From Annona cherimola (lineage: Eukaryota; Streptophyta; Magnoliopsida; Magnoliales; Annonaceae): a stretch of DNA of 64,000 nucleotides. The stretch spans positions 46,982,012 through 47,046,011 of the forward strand of contig CM059971.1 of the NCBI GenBank assembly GCA_030490835.1, given 5' to 3'. Each line of letters opens with the position of its first letter. The first letter of the stretch is position 1. The position numbers and the translations under genes are program-made. The notes below the pieces were generated by a model. The model worked only from the letters and a program-made list of their open reading frames with translations, ran no database searches and was not told the DNA's origin. Below are positions 1-15,700 of this stretch, in pieces.

Positions 1-3000
1 GATTTCATTTACATTCAAACGACAACAAATGACATTAAAAGTATTCAAATCGAATCAAATAAATTCAATCGGATAGAATGAACTTTCATTATCTAGAATT
101 GAGTACAACTAAATCCAATTGACTTGATTTGACTGTAATGAGAACGAGTAAACTTTAACGCATTCAAATAGATTCAAAGCAACCGAATAGGACGTAAGGA
201 ACTTCAATAAATAAGAATTAACAACAATCCCTTTATTTCGTTTGCATTTGAACGACAACGGATGACGTTAAAGGCATTCATATCGAATCAAATGAATTGA
301 GTTGGATAGAATGAACATTGATTAGTTAGAATTGAGTACATCTAAATCTAATTGACTTGATTTCACTGTAATGAGAACGGGTATACTTTAACGGATACCT
401 ATTGATTCAAAACAACTGACTCGGACAAAAGGAACTTCAATCAACAAGAATTGACAACAATCCCTTGATTTTATTTACATTCGAACGACAACAAATGACC
501 TTAAAAGCATTCAAATCGAATCAAATGAATTCAGTCGGATAGAATGAACTTTGATTATTTAGAATAGTGTACAACTCAATCTAATTGACTCGATTTGATT
601 GTAATGAGAACAAGTAAACTTTAACGCATTCCAATAGATTCAAAACAACCGAATCGGACGTAAGGAACTTTAATAAATAAGAATTAACAACAATCCCTTG
701 ATTTCATTTACATTCAAACGACAACAAATGACATTAAAAGTATTCAAATCGAATCAAATAAATTCAATCGGATAGAATGAACTTTCATTATCTAGAATTG
801 AGTACAACTAAATCCAATTGACTTGATTTGACTGTAATGAGAACGAGTAAACTTTAACGCATTCAAATAGATTCAAAGCAACTGAATAGGACGTAAGGAA
901 CTTCAATAAATAAGAATTAACAACAATCCCTTTATTTCGTTTGCATTTGAACGATAACGGATGACGTTAAAGGCATTCATATCGAATCAAATGAATTGAG
1001 TTGGATAGAATGAACATTGATTAGTTAGATTGAGTACATCTAAATCTAATTGACTTGATTTCACTGTAATGAGAACGGGTATACTTTAACGAATACCTAT
1101 TGATTCAAAACAACTGACTCGGACAAAAGGAACTTCAATCAACATGAATTGACAACAATACCTTGATTTCGTTTACATTCGAACGACAACGGATGACGTT
1201 AAAGGCATTCAAATCGAATCAAATGAATTGAGGTGGATAGAATGAACTTTGATTATTTAGAATAGTGTACAACTCAATCTAATTGACTTGATTTTACTGT
1301 AATGAGAAGGAGTAAACTTTAACGCATTCTAATAGATTCAAAACAACCAAATCAGATGTAAGGAACTTCAATAAACAAGAATTAACAACAATCCCTTGAT
1401 TTTATTTACATTCGAACGACAACGAACGACCTTAAAAGCATTGAAATCGAATCAAATGAATTCAGTCGGATAGAATGAACTTTGATTATTTAGAATAGTG
1501 TACAACTCAATCTAATTGACTTGATTTGACTGTAATTAGAAGGAGTAAACTTTAAAGAATTCCAATAGATTCAAAACAACCAAATCGGACGTAAGGAACT
1601 TCAATAAACAAGACTTAACAACAATCCCTTGATTTCATTTACATTCGAACGACAACAAAGGACCGTAAACGCATTCAAATCGAATCAACTGAATTCAGTC
1701 GGATAGAATGAACTTTGATTATTTAGAATAGTGTACAACTCAATCTAATTGACTTGATTTGAGTGTAATGAGAACAAGTAAACTTTAACGCATTCCAATA
1801 GATTCAAAACATCCGAATCGGACGTAAGGAACTTTAATAAACAAGAATTAATAACAATCCCTTGATTTTATTTTCATTTGAACGACAACAAATGACATTA
1901 AAAGCATTCAAATCGAATCAAATGAATTCAGTCGGATAGAATGAACTTTCATTATCTACAATTGAGTGCAACTAAATCTAATTGACTTGATTTGACTGTA
2001 ATGAGAACGAGTAAACTTTAACGCATTCCAGTAGATTCAAAGCAACCGAATCGGACGTAAGGAACTTCAATAAATAAGAATTAACAACAATCCCTTTATT
2101 TCATTTGCATTTGAACGACAACAAATGACCTGAAAGGAGTTCGAATCGAATCAACTGAATTTAGTCGGATAGAATGAACTTTGATTATTTAGAATAGTGT
2201 ACAACTCAATCTAAGTGACTTAATTTGACTGTAATGTTAACGAGTAAATTTTAACGCATTCAAATAGATTCAAAACAACCGAATCGCACGTAAGGAACTT
2301 CAATAAATAAGAACTAACAACAATCCCTTGATTTTGTTTACATTCGAACGACAGCGGATGACGTTAAAGGCATTCATATCGAATCAAATGAATTGAGTTG
2401 GATAGAATGAACATTGATTAGTTAGAAATGAGTACATCTAAATCTAATTGACTTGATTTCACTGCAATGAGAACGGGTATACTTTAACGGATACCTATTG
2501 ATTCAAAACAACTGACTCGGACAAAAGGAACTTCAATCAACAAGAATTGACAACAATACCTTGATTTTATTTACATTCGAACGACAACGGACGACGTTAA
2601 AGGCATTCAAATCGAATCAAATGAATTCAGTCGGATAGAATGAACTTTGATTATTTAGAATAGTGTACAACTCAATCTAATTGACTCGATTTGATTGTAA
2701 TGAGAACAAGTAAACTTTAACGCATTCCAATAGATTCAAAACAACCGAATCGGACGTAAGGAACTTTAATAAATAAGAATTAACAACAATCCCTTGATTT
2801 CATTTACATTCAAACGACAACAAATGACATTAAAAGTATTCAAATCGAATCAAATAAATTCAATCGGATAGAATGAAGTTTCATTATCTAGAATTGAGTA
2901 CAACTAAATCTAATTGACTTGATTTGACTGTAATGAGAACGAGTAAACTTTAACGCATTCAAATAAATTCAAAGCAACCGAATAGGACGTAAGGAACTTC

Positions 3001-6000
3001 AATAAACAAGAATTAACAACAATCCCTTTATTTCATTTGCATTTGAACGACAACAAATGACCTGAAAGGAGTTCGAATCGAATCAACTGAATTTAGTCGG
3101 ATAGAATGAACTTTGATTATTTAGAATAGTGTACAACTCAATCTAAGTGACTTAATTTGACTGTAATGTTAACGAGTAAATTTTAACGCATTCGAATAGA
3201 TTCAAAACAACCGAATCGGACGTAAGGAACTTCAATAAATAAGAATTAACAACAATCCCTTTATTTCGTTTGCATTGGAACGACAACAAATGACCTGAAA
3301 GGAGTTCGAATCGAATCAACTGAATTTAGTCGGATAGAATGAACTTTGATTATTTAGAATAGTGTACAACTCAATCTAAGTGACTTAATTTGACTGTAAT
3401 GTTAACGAGTAAATTTTAACGCATTCAAATAGATTCAAAACAACCGAATCGCACGTAAGGAACTTCAATAAATAAGAACTAACAACAATCCCTTGATTTT
3501 GTTTACATTCGAACGACAACGGATGACGTTAAAGGCATTCATATCGAATCAAATGAATTGAGTTGGATAAAATGAACATTGATTAGTTAGAATTGAGTAC
3601 ATCTAAATCTAATTGACTTGATTTCACTGCAATGAGAACGGGTATACTTTAACGGATACCTATTGATTCAAAACAACTGACTCGGACAAAAGGAACTTCA
3701 ATCAACATGAATTGACAACCATACCTTGATTTCGTTTACATTCGAACGACAACGGATGACGTTAAAGGCATTCAAATCGAATCAAATGAATTGAGTTGGA
3801 TAGAATGAACTTTGATTATTTAGAATAGTGTACAACTCAATCTAATTGACTTGATTTAACTGTAATGAGAACGAGTAAACTTTAACGCATTCTAATAGAT
3901 TCAAAACAACCAAATCAGATGTAAGGAACTTCAATCAACAAGAATTGACAACAATCCCTTGATTTTATTTACATTCGAACGACAAGAAAGGACCTTAAAA
4001 GCATTCAAATCGATTCAAATGAATTCAGTCGGATAGAATGAACTTTGATTATTTAGAATAGTGTACAACTCAATCTAATTGACTTGATTTGACTGTAATG
4101 AGAACAAGTAAACTTTAACGCATTCCAATAGATTCAAAACAACCGAATCGGACGTAAGGAACTTTAATAAACAAGAATTAACAACAATCCCTTGATTTTA
4201 TTTTCATTTGAACGACAACAAATGACATTGAAAGAATTCAAATCGAATCAAATGAATTCAGTCGGATAGAATGAACTTTCATTATCTACAATTGAGTGCA
4301 ACTAAATCTAATTGACTTGATTTGACTGCAATGAGAACGAGTAAACTTTAACGCATTCCAGTAGATTCAAAGCAACCGAATCGGACGTAAGGAACTTCAA
4401 TAAATAAGAATTAACTACAATCCCTTTATTTCATTTGCATTTGATTGACAACAAATGACCTGAAAGGAGTTCGAATCGAATCAACTGAATTTAGTCGGAT
4501 AGAATGAACTTTGATTATTTAGAATAGTGTACAACTCAATCTAAGTGACTTAATTTGACTGTAATGTTAACGAGTAAACTTTAACGCATTCAAATAGATT
4601 CAAACCAACCGAATCCCACGTAAGGAACTTCAATAAATAAGAACTAACAACAATCCCTTAATTTTGTTTACATTCGAACGACAACGGATGACGTTAAAGG
4701 CATTCATATCGAATCAAATGAATTGAGTTGGATAGAATGAACATTGATTACTTAGAATTGAGTACATCTAAATCTAATTGACTTGATTTCACTGTAATGA
4801 GAACGGGTATACTTTAACGGATACCTATTGATTCAAAACAACTGACTCGGACAAAAGGAACTTCAATCAACAAGAATTGACAACAATCCCTAGATTTTAT
4901 TTACATTCGAATGACAACAAACGACCGTAAAAGCATTAAAATCGAATCAAATGAATTCAGTCGGATAGAATGAACTTCGATTATTTAGAATAGTGTACAA
5001 CTCAATCTAATTGACTCGATTTGATTGTAATGAGAACAAGTAAACTTTAACACATTCCAATAGATTCAAAACAACCGAATCGGACGTAAGGAACTTTAAT
5101 AAATAAGAATTAACAACAATCCCTTGATTTCATTTACATTCAAACGACAACAAATGACATTAAAAGTATTCAAATCGAATCAAATAAATTCAATCGGATA
5201 GAATGAACTTTCATTATCTAGAATTGAGTACAACTAAATCCAATTGACTTGATTTGACTGTAATGAGAACGAGTAAACTTTAACGCATTCAAATAGATTC
5301 AAAGCAACCGAATAGGACGTAAGGAACTTCAATAAATAAGAATTAACAACAATCCCTTTATTTCGTTTGCATTTGAACGACAACGGATGACGTTAAAGGC
5401 ATTCATATCGAATCAAATGAATTGAGTTGGATAGAATGAACATTGATTAGTTAGAATTGAGTACATCTAAATCTAATTGACTTGATTTCACTGTAATGAG
5501 AACGGGTATACTTTAACGGATACCTATTGATTCAAAACAACTGACTCGGACAAACGGAATTTCAATCAACAAGAATTGACAACAATACCTTGATTTCGTT
5601 TACATTCGAACGACAACGGATGACGTTAAAGGCATTCAAATCGAATCAAATGAATTGAGTTGGATAGAATGAACTTTGATTATTTAGAATAGTGTACAAC
5701 TCAATCTAATTGACTTGATTTTACTGTAATGAGAACGAGTAAACTTTAATGCATTCTAATAGATTCAAAACAACCAAATCAGATGTAAGGAACTTCAATA
5801 AACAAGAATTAACAACAATCCCTTGATTTTATTTACATTCGAACGACAACGAACGACCTTAAAAGCATTGAAATCGAATCAAATGAATTCAGTCGGATAG
5901 AATGAACTTTGATTATTTAGAATAGTGTACAACTCAATCTAATTGACTTGATTTGACTGTAATTAGAACGAGTAAACTTTAAAGAATTCCAATAGATTCA

Positions 6001-9000
6001 AAACAACCAAATCGGACGTAAGGAACTTCAATAAACATGACTTAACAACAATCCCTTGATTTCATTTACATTCGAACGACAACAAATGACCTTAAACGCA
6101 TTCAAATCGAATCAACTGAATTCAGTCGGATAGAATGAACTTTGATTATTTAGAATAGTGTACAACTCAATCTAAGTGACTTAATTTGACTGTAATGTTA
6201 ACGAGTAAATTTTAACGCATTCCAATAGATTCAAAACAACCGAATCAGATGTAAGGAACTTCAATAAATAAGAATTAACAACAATCCCTTGATTTTATTT
6301 ACATTCGAACGACAACAAAGGACCGTAAACGCATTCAAATCGAATCAACTGAATTCAGTCGGATAGAATGAACTTTGATTATTTAGAATAGTGTACAACT
6401 CAATCTAATTGACTTGATTTGAGTGTAATGAGAACAAGTAAACTTTAACGCATTCCAATAGATTCAAAACATCCGAATCGGACGTAAGGAACTTTAATAA
6501 ACAAGAATTAATAACAATCCCTTGATTTTATTTTCATTTGAACGACAACAAATGACATTAAAAGCATTCAAATCGAATCAAATGAATTCAGTCGGATAGA
6601 ATGAACTTTCATTATCTACAATTGAGTGCAACTAAATCTAATTGACTTGATTTGACTGTAATGAGAACGAGTAAACTTTAACGCATTCCAGTAGATTCAA
6701 AGCAACCGAATCGGACGTAAGGAACTTCAATAAATAAGAATTAACAACAATCCCTTTATTTCATTTGCATTTGAACGACAACAAATGACCTGAAAGGAGT
6801 TCGAATCGAATCAACTGAATTTAGTCGGATAGAATGAACTTTGATTATTTAGAATAGTGTACAACTCAATCTAAGTGACTTAATTTGACTGTAATGTTAA
6901 CGAGTAAATTTTAACGCATTCAAATAGATTCAAAACAACCGAATCGCACGTAAGGAACTTCAATAAATAAGAACTAACAACAATCCCTTGATTTTGTTTA
7001 CATTCGAACGACAGCGGATGACGTTAAAGGCATTCATATCGAATCAAATGAATTGAGTTGGATAGAATGAACATTGATTAGTTAGAAATGAGTACATCTA
7101 AATCTAATTGACTTGATTTCACTGCAATGAGAACGGGTATACTTTAACGGATACCTATTGATTCAAAACAACTGACTCGGACAAAAGGAACTTCAATCAA
7201 CAAGAATTGACAACAATACCTTGATTTTATTTACATTCGAACGACAACGGACGACGTTAAAGGCATTCAAATCGAATCAAATGAATTCAGTCGGATAGAA
7301 TGAACTTTGATTATTTAGAATAGTGTACAACTCAATCTAATTGACTCGATTTGATTGTAATGAGAACAAGTAAACTTTAACGCATTCCAATAGATTCAAA
7401 ACAACCGAATCGGACGTAAGGAACTTTAATAAATAAGAATTAACAACAATCCCTTGATTTCATTTACATTCAAACGACAACAAATGACATTAAAAGTATT
7501 CAAATCGAATCAAATAAATTCAATCGGATAGAATGAAGTTTCATTATCTAGAATTGAGTACAACTAAATCCAATTGACTTGATTTGACTGTAATGAGAAC
7601 GAGTAAACTTTAACGCATTCAAATAGATTCAAAGCAACCGAATAGGACGTAAGGAACTTCAATAAATAAGAATTAACAACAATCCCTTTATTTCGTTTGC
7701 ATTTGAACGACAACGGATGACGTTAAAGGCATTCATATCGAATCAAATGAATTGAGTTGGATAGAATGAACATTGATTAGTTAGAATTGAGTACATCTAA
7801 ATCTAATTGACTTGATTTCACTGCAATGAGAATGGGTATACTTTAACGGATACCTATTGATTCAAAACAACTGACTCGGACAAAAGGAACTTCAATCAAC
7901 AAGAATTGACAACAATACCTTGATTTTATTTACATTCGAACGACAACGGACGACGTTAAAAGCATTCAAATCGAATCAAATGAATTCAGTCGGATAGAAT
8001 GAACTTTCATTATCTACAATTGAGTGCAACTAAATCTAATTGACTTGATTTGACTGTAATGAGAACGAGTAAACTTTAACGCATTCCAGTAGATTCAAAG
8101 CAACCGAATCGGACGTAAGGAACTTCAATAAATAAGAATTAACAACAATCCCTTTATTTCATTTGCATTTGAACGACAACAAATGACCTGAAAGGAGTTC
8201 GAATCGAATCAACTGAATTTAGTCGGATAGAATGAACTTTGATTATTTAGAATAGTGTACAACTCAATCTAAGTGACTTAATTTGACTGTAATGTTAACG
8301 AGTAAATTTTAACGCATTCCAATAGATTCAAAACAACCGAATCAGATGTAAGGAACTTCAATAAATAAGAATTAACAACAATCCCTTGATTTTATTTACA
8401 TTCGAACGACAACGAACGACCTTAAAAGCATTGAAATCGAATCAAATGAATTCAGTCGGATAGAATGAACTTTGATTATTTAGAATAGTGTACAACTCAA
8501 TCTAATTGACTTGATTTGACTGTAATTAGAACGAGTAAACTTTAAAGAATTCCAATAGATTCAAAACAACCAAATCGGACGTAAGGAACTTCAATAAACA
8601 AGACTTAACAACAATCCCTTGATTTCATTTACATTCGAACGACAACAAAGGACCTTAAACGCATTCAAATCGAATCAACTGAATTCAGTCGGATAGAATG
8701 AACTTTGATTATTTAGAATAGTGTACAACTCAATCTAATTGACTTGATTTGATTGTAATGAGAACAAGTAAACTTTAACGCATTCCAATAGATTCAAAAC
8801 AACCGAATCGGACGTAAGGAACTTTAATAAACAAGAATTAACAACAATCCCTTGATTTTATTTTCATTTGAACGACAACAAATGACATTAAAAGCATTCA
8901 AATCGAATCAAATGAATTCAGTAGGATAGAATGAACTTTCATTATCTACAATTGAGTGCAACTAAATCTAATTGACTTGATTTGACTGCAATGAGAACGA

Positions 9001-9785
9001 GTAAACTTTAACGCATTCCAGTAGATTCAAAGCAACCGAATCGGACGTAAGGAACTTCATTAAATAAGAATTAACAACAATCCCTTTATTTCATTTGCAT
9101 TTGAACGACAACAAATGACCTGAAAGGAGTTCGAATCGAATCAACTGAATTTAGTCGGATAGAATGAACTTTGATTATTTAGAATAGTGTACAACTCAAT
9201 CTAAGTGACTTAATTTGACTGTAATGTTAACGAGTAAATTTTAACGCATTCAAATAGATTCAAAACAACCGAATCGCACGTAAGGAACTTCAATAAATAA
9301 GAACTAACAACAATCCCTTGATTTTGTTTACATTCGAACGACAACGGATGACGTTAAAGGCATTCATATCGAATCAAATGAATTGAGTTGGATAGAATGA
9401 ACATTGATTAGTTAGAATTGAGTACATCTAAATCTAATTGACTTGATTTCACTGTAATGAGAACGGGTATACTTTAACGGATACCTATTGATTCAAAACA
9501 ACTGACTCGGACAAAAGGAACTTCAATCAACAAGAATTGACAACAATCCCTTGATTTTATTTACATTCGAACGACAACAAAGGACCTTAAAAGCATTCAA
9601 ATCGAATCAAATGAATTCAGTCGGATAGAATGAACTTTGATTATTTAGAATAGTGTACAACTCAATCTAATTGACTCGATTTGATTGTAATGAGAACAAG
9701 TAAACTTTAACGCATTCCAATAGATTCAAAACAACCGAATCGGACGTAAGGAACTTTAATAAACAAGAATTAACAACAATCCCTT
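1..9785 (+). repeat. Mosaic zone of the 10-monomer higher-order repeat family
   Basis: A diagnostic monomer (catttacattcaaacgac followed by aaaagtattc) starts at 1, 700, 2796, 5126, 7456 and 9786. The spacings are 699, 2096, 2330, 2330 and 2330 bases, that is 3, 9, 10, 10 and 10 monomers. The 2096 value is one short of nine monomers because an A is missing near 1030 (ttagttagattgag). The units are not all the same inside. The monomers after the landmark at 700 and 5126 carry cgtttgcatttg...acaacgg, while those after 2796 carry catttgcatttg...gacctgaaagg. Segments are also shared over about 4.4-4.7 kb; for example the rare gagtgtaatg occurs at 1761 and 6421, 4660 bases apart. Confidence 0.85.
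467..699 (+). repeat. Representative monomer with two related halves (125 + 108 bp)
   Basis: This monomer illustrates the internal structure. The landmark gattt occurs twice, at 467 and 592, splitting the unit into a 125-bp half (467-591) and a 108-bp half (592-699). The halves align in the same order: gattt, then aacgac/gaacaag, then ttaaaagcattc/ttaacgcattc, then gattcaaa-like, then tcggatagaatgaact/tcggacgtaaggaact, then agaatagtgtacaac/agaattaacaac, then caatc, then the next gattt. The first half is longer by about 17 bases, 6 before tcgg and 11 after it. This suggests that a unit of about 110-125 bp doubled long ago and that only the dimer was later amplified. Confidence 0.8.
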
Positions 9786-12700
9786 GATTTCATTTACATT
9801 CAAACGACAACAAATGACATTAAAAGTATTCAAATCGAATCAAATAAATTCAATCGGATAGAATGAACTTTCATTATCTAGAATTGAGTACAACTAAATC
9901 CAATTGACTTGATTTGACTGTAATGAAAAAGAGTAAACTTTAACGCATTCAAATAGATTCAAAGCAACTGAATAGGACGTAAGGAACTTCAATAAATAAG
10001 AATTAACAACAATCCCTTTATTTCATTTGCATTTGAACGACAACAAATGACCTGAAAGGAGTTCGAATCGAATCAACTGAATTTAGTCGGATAGAATGAA
10101 CTTTGATTATTTAGAATAGTGTACAACTCAATCTAAGTGACTTAATTTGACTGTAATATTAACGAGTAAATTTTAACGCATTCAAATAGATTCAAAACAA
10201 CCGAATCGGACGTAAGGAACTTCAATAAATAAGAATTAACAACAATCCCTTTATTTCGTTTGCATTGGAACGACAACAAATGACCTGAAAGGAGTTCGAA
10301 TCGAATCAACTGAATTTAGTCGGATAGAATGAACTTTGATTATTTAGAATAGTGTACAACTCAATCTAAGTGACTTAATTTGACTGTAATGTTAACGAGT
10401 AAATTTTAACGCATTCAAATAGATTCAAAACAACCGAATCGCACGTAAGGAACTTCAATAAATAAGAACTAACAACAATCCCTTGATTTTGTTTACATTC
10501 GAACGACAACGGATGACGTTAAAGGCATTCATATCGAATCAAATGAATTGAGTTGGATAGAATGAACATTGATTAGTTAGAATTGAGTACAACTAAATCT
10601 AATTGACTTGATTTCACTGCAATGAGAACGGGTATACTTTAACGGATACCTATTGATTCAAAACAACTGACTCGGACAAAAGGAACTTCAATCAACATGA
10701 ATTGACAACAATACCTTGATTTTGTTTACATTCGAACGACAACGGATGATGTTAAAGCCATTCAAATCGAATCAAATGAATTGAGTTGGATAGAATGAAC
10801 TTTGATTATTTAGAATAGTGTACAACTCAATCTAATTGACTTGATTTTACTGTAATGAGAACGAGTAAACTTTAACGCATTCTAATAGATTCAAAACAAC
10901 CAAATCATATGTAAGGAACTTCAATAAACAAGAATTAACAACAATCCCTTGATTTTATTTACATTCGAACGACAACGAACGACCTTAAAAGCATCGAAAT
11001 CGAATCAAATGAATTCAGTCGGATAGAATGAACTTTGATTATTTAGAATAGTGTACAACTCAATCTAATTGACTTGATTTGACTGTAATGAGAACAAGTA
11101 AACTTTAACGCATTCCAATAGATTCAAAACAACCGAATCGGACGTAAGGAACTTTAATTAACAAGAATTAACAACAATCCCTTGATTTTATTTTCATTTG
11201 AACGACAACAAATGACATTAAAAGAATTCAAATCGAATCAAATGAATTCAGTCGGATAGAATGAACTTTCATTATCTACAATTGAGTGCAACTAAATCTA
11301 ATTGACTTGATTTGACTGTAATGAGAACGAGTAAACTTTAACGCATTCCAGTAGATTCAAAGCAACCGAATCGGACGTAAGGAACTTCATTAAATAAGAA
11401 TTAACAACAATCCCTTTATTTCATTTGCATTTGAACGACAACAAATGACCTGAAAGGAGTTCGAATCGAATCAACTGAATTTAGTCGGATAGAATGAACT
11501 TTGATTATTTAGAATAGTGTACAACTCAATCTAAGTGACTTAATTTGACTGTAATGTTAACGAGTAAATTTTAACGCATTCAAATAGATTCAAAACAACC
11601 GAATCGCACGTAAGGAACTTCAATAAATAAGAACTAACAACAATCCCTTGATTTTGTTTACATTCGAACGACAACGGATGACGTTAAAGGCATTCATATC
11701 GAATCAAATGAATTGAGTTGGATAGAATGAACATTGATTAGTTAGAATTGAGTACATCTAAATCTAATTGACTTGATTTCACTGTAATGAGAACGGGTAT
11801 ACTTTAACGGATACCTATTGATTCAAAACAACTGACTCGGACAAAAGGAACTTCAATCAACAAGAATTGACAACAATCCCTTGATTTTATTTACATTCGA
11901 ACGACAACAAAGGACCTTAAAAGCATTCAAATCGAATCAAATGAATTCAGTCGGATAGAATGAACTTTGATTATTTAGAATAGTGTACAACTCAATCTAA
12001 TTGACTCGATTTGATTGTAATGAGAACAAGTAAACTTTAACGCATTCCAATAGATTCAAAACAACCGAATCGGATGTAAGGAACTTTAATAAATACGAAT
12101 TAACAACAATCCCTTGATTTCATTTACATTCAAACGACAACAAATGACATTAAAAGTATTCAAATCGAATCAAATAAATTCAATCGGATAGAATGAACTT
12201 TCATTATCTAGAATTGAGTACAACTAAATCCAATTGACTTGATTTGACTGTAATGAAAAAGGGTAAACTTTAACGCATTCAAATAGATTCAAAGCAACTG
12301 AATAGGACGTAAGGAACTTCAATAAATAAGAATTAACAACAATCCCTTTATTTCATTTGTATTTGAACGACAACAAATGACCTGAAAGGAGTTCGAATCG
12401 AATCAACTGAATTTAGTCAGATAGAATGAACTTTGATTATTTAGAATAGTGTACAACTCAATCTATGTGACTTAATTTGACTGTAATGTTAACGAGTAAA
12501 TTTTAACGCATTCAAATAGATTCGAAACAACCGAATCGGACGTAAGGAACTTCAATAAATAAGAATTAACAACAATCCCTTTATTTCGTTTGCATTGGAA
12601 CGACAACAAATGACCTGAAAGGAGTTCGAATCGAATCAACTGAATTTAGTCGGATAGAATGAACTTTGATTATTTAGAATAGTGTACAACTCAATCTAAG

Positions 12701-15700
12701 TGACTTAATTTGACTGTAATGTTAACGAGTAAATTTTAACGCATTCAAATAGATTCAAAACAACCGAATCGCACGTAAGGAACTTCAATAAATAAGAACT
12801 AACAACAATCCCTTGATTTTGTTTACATTCGAACGACAACGGATGACGGTAAAGGCATTCATATCGAATCAAATGAATTGAGTTGGATAGAATGAACATT
12901 GATTAGTTAGAATTGAGTACATCTAAATCTAATTGACTTGATTTCACTGCAATGAGAACGGGTATACTTTAACGGATACCTATTGATTCAAAACAACTGA
13001 CTCGGACAAAAGGAACTTCAATCAACATGAATTGACAACCATACCTTGATTTCGTTTACATTCGAACGACAATGGATGACGTTAAAGGCATTCAAATCGA
13101 ATCAAATGAATTGAGTTGGATAGAATGAACTTTGATTATTTAGAATAGTGTACAACTCAATCTAATTGACTTGATTTAACTGTAATGAGAACGAGTAAAC
13201 TTTAACGCATTCTAATAGATTCAAAACAACCAAATCAGATGTAAGGAACTTCAATAAACAAGAATTAACAACAATCCCTTGATTTTATTTACATTCGAAC
13301 GACAACGAACGACCTTAAAAGCATCGAAATCGAATCAAATGAATTCAGTCGGATAGAATGAACTTTGATTATTTAGAATAGTGTACAACTCAATCTAATT
13401 GACTTGATTTGACTGTAATGAGAAGAAGTAAACTTTAACGCATTCCAATAGATTCAAAACAACCGAATCGGACGTATGGAACTTTAATAAACAAGAATTA
13501 ACAACAATCCCTTGATTTTATTTTCATTTGAACGACAACAAATGACATTGAAAGAATTCAAATCGAATCAAATGAATTCAGTCGGATAGAATGAACTTTC
13601 ATTATCTACAATTGAGTGCAACTAAATCTAATTGACTTGATTTGACTGTAATGAGAACGAGTAAACTTTAACGCATTCCAGTAGATTCAAAGCAACCGAA
13701 TCGGACGTAAGGAACTTCAATAAATAAGAATTAACAACAATCCCTTTATTTCATTTGCATTTGAACGACAACAAATGACCTGAAAGGAGTTCGAATCGAA
13801 TCAACTGAATTTAGTCGGATAGAATGAACTTTGATTATTTAGAATAGTGTACAACTCAATCTAAGTGACTTAATTTGACTGTAATGTTAACGAGTAAATT
13901 TTAACGCATTCAAATAGATTCAAAACAACCGAATCGCACGTAAGGAACTTCAATAAATAAGAACTAACAACAATCCCTTGATTTTGTTTACATTCGAACG
14001 ACAACGGATGACGTTAAAGGCATTCATATCGAATCAAATGAATTGAGTTGGATAGAATGAACATTGATTAGTTAGAATTGAGTACATCTAAATCTAATTG
14101 ACTTGATTTCACTGTAATGAGAACGGGTATACTTTAACGGATACCTATTGATTCAAAACAACTGACTCGGACAAAAGGAACTTCAATCAACAAGAATTGA
14201 CAACAATCCCTTGATTTTATTTACATTCGAACGACAAGAAAGGACCTTAAAAGCATTCAAATCGAATCAAATGAATTCAGTCGGATAGAATGAACTTTGA
14301 TTATTTAGAATAGTGTACAACTCAATCTAATTGACTCGATTTGATTGTAATGAGAACAAGTAAACTTTAACGCATTCCAATAGATTCAAAACAACCGAAT
14401 CGGACGTAAGGAACTTTAATAAACAAGAATTAACAACAATCCCTTGATTTCATTTACATTCAAACGACAACAAATGACATTAAAAGTATTCAAATCGAAT
14501 CAAATAAATTCAATCGGATAGAATGAACTTTCATTATCTAGAATTGAGTACAACTAAATCCAATTGACTTGATTTGACTGTAATGAAAAAGAGTAAACTT
14601 TAACGCATTCAAATAGATTCAAAGCAACTGAATAGGACGTAAGGAACTTCAATAAATAAGAATTAACAACAATCCCTTTATTTCATTTGCATTTGAACGA
14701 CAACAAATGACCTGAAAGGAGTTCGAATCGAATCAACTGAATTTAGTCGGATAGAATGAACTTTGATTATTTAGAATAGTGTACAACTCAATCTAAGTGA
14801 CTTAATTTGACTGTAATGTTAACGAGTAAATTTTAACGCATTCAAATAGATTCAAAACAACCGAATCGGACGTAAGGAACTTCAATAAATAAGAATTAAC
14901 AATAATCCCTTTATTTCGTTTGCATTGGAACGACAACAAATGACCTGAAAGGAGTTCGAATCGAATCAACTGAATTTAGTCGGATAGAATGAACTTTGAT
15001 TATTTAGAATAGTGTACAACTCAATCTAAGTGACTTAATTTGACTGTAATGTTAACGAGTAAACTTTAACGCATTCAAATAGATTCAAAACAACCGAATC
15101 GCACGTAAGGAACTTCAATAAATAAGAACTAACAACAATCCCTTGATTTTGTTTACATTCGAACGACAACGGATGACGTTAAAGGCATTCATATCGAATC
15201 AAATGAATTGAGTTGGATAGAATGAACATTGATTAGTTAGAATTGAGTACATCTAAATCTAATTGACTTGATTTCACTGCAATGAGAACGGGTATACTTT
15301 AACGGATACCTATTGATTCAAAACAACTGACTCGGACAAAAGGAACTTCAATCAACATCAATTGACAACCATACCTTGATTTCGTTTACATTCGAACGAC
15401 AACGGATGACGTTAAAGGCATTCAAATCGAATCAAATGAATTGAGTTGGATAGAATGAACTTTGATTATTTAGAATAGTGTACAACTCAATCTAATTGAC
15501 TCGATTTGATTGTAATGAGAACGAGTAAACTTTAACGCATTCTAATAGATTCAAAACAACCAAATCAGATGTAAGGAACTTCAATAAACAAGAATTAACA
15601 ACAATCCCTTGATTTTATTTACATTCGAACGACAACGAACGACCTTAAAAGCATCGAAATCGAATCAAATGAATTCAGTCGGATAGAATGAACTTTGATT

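Noticed and set aside
12705..12899. Open frame of 64 codons on the minus strand within the satellite
   Set aside because: It is a chance open frame in a repeat monomer that most other monomers lack. It has no protein features and lies within a non-coding tandem array.
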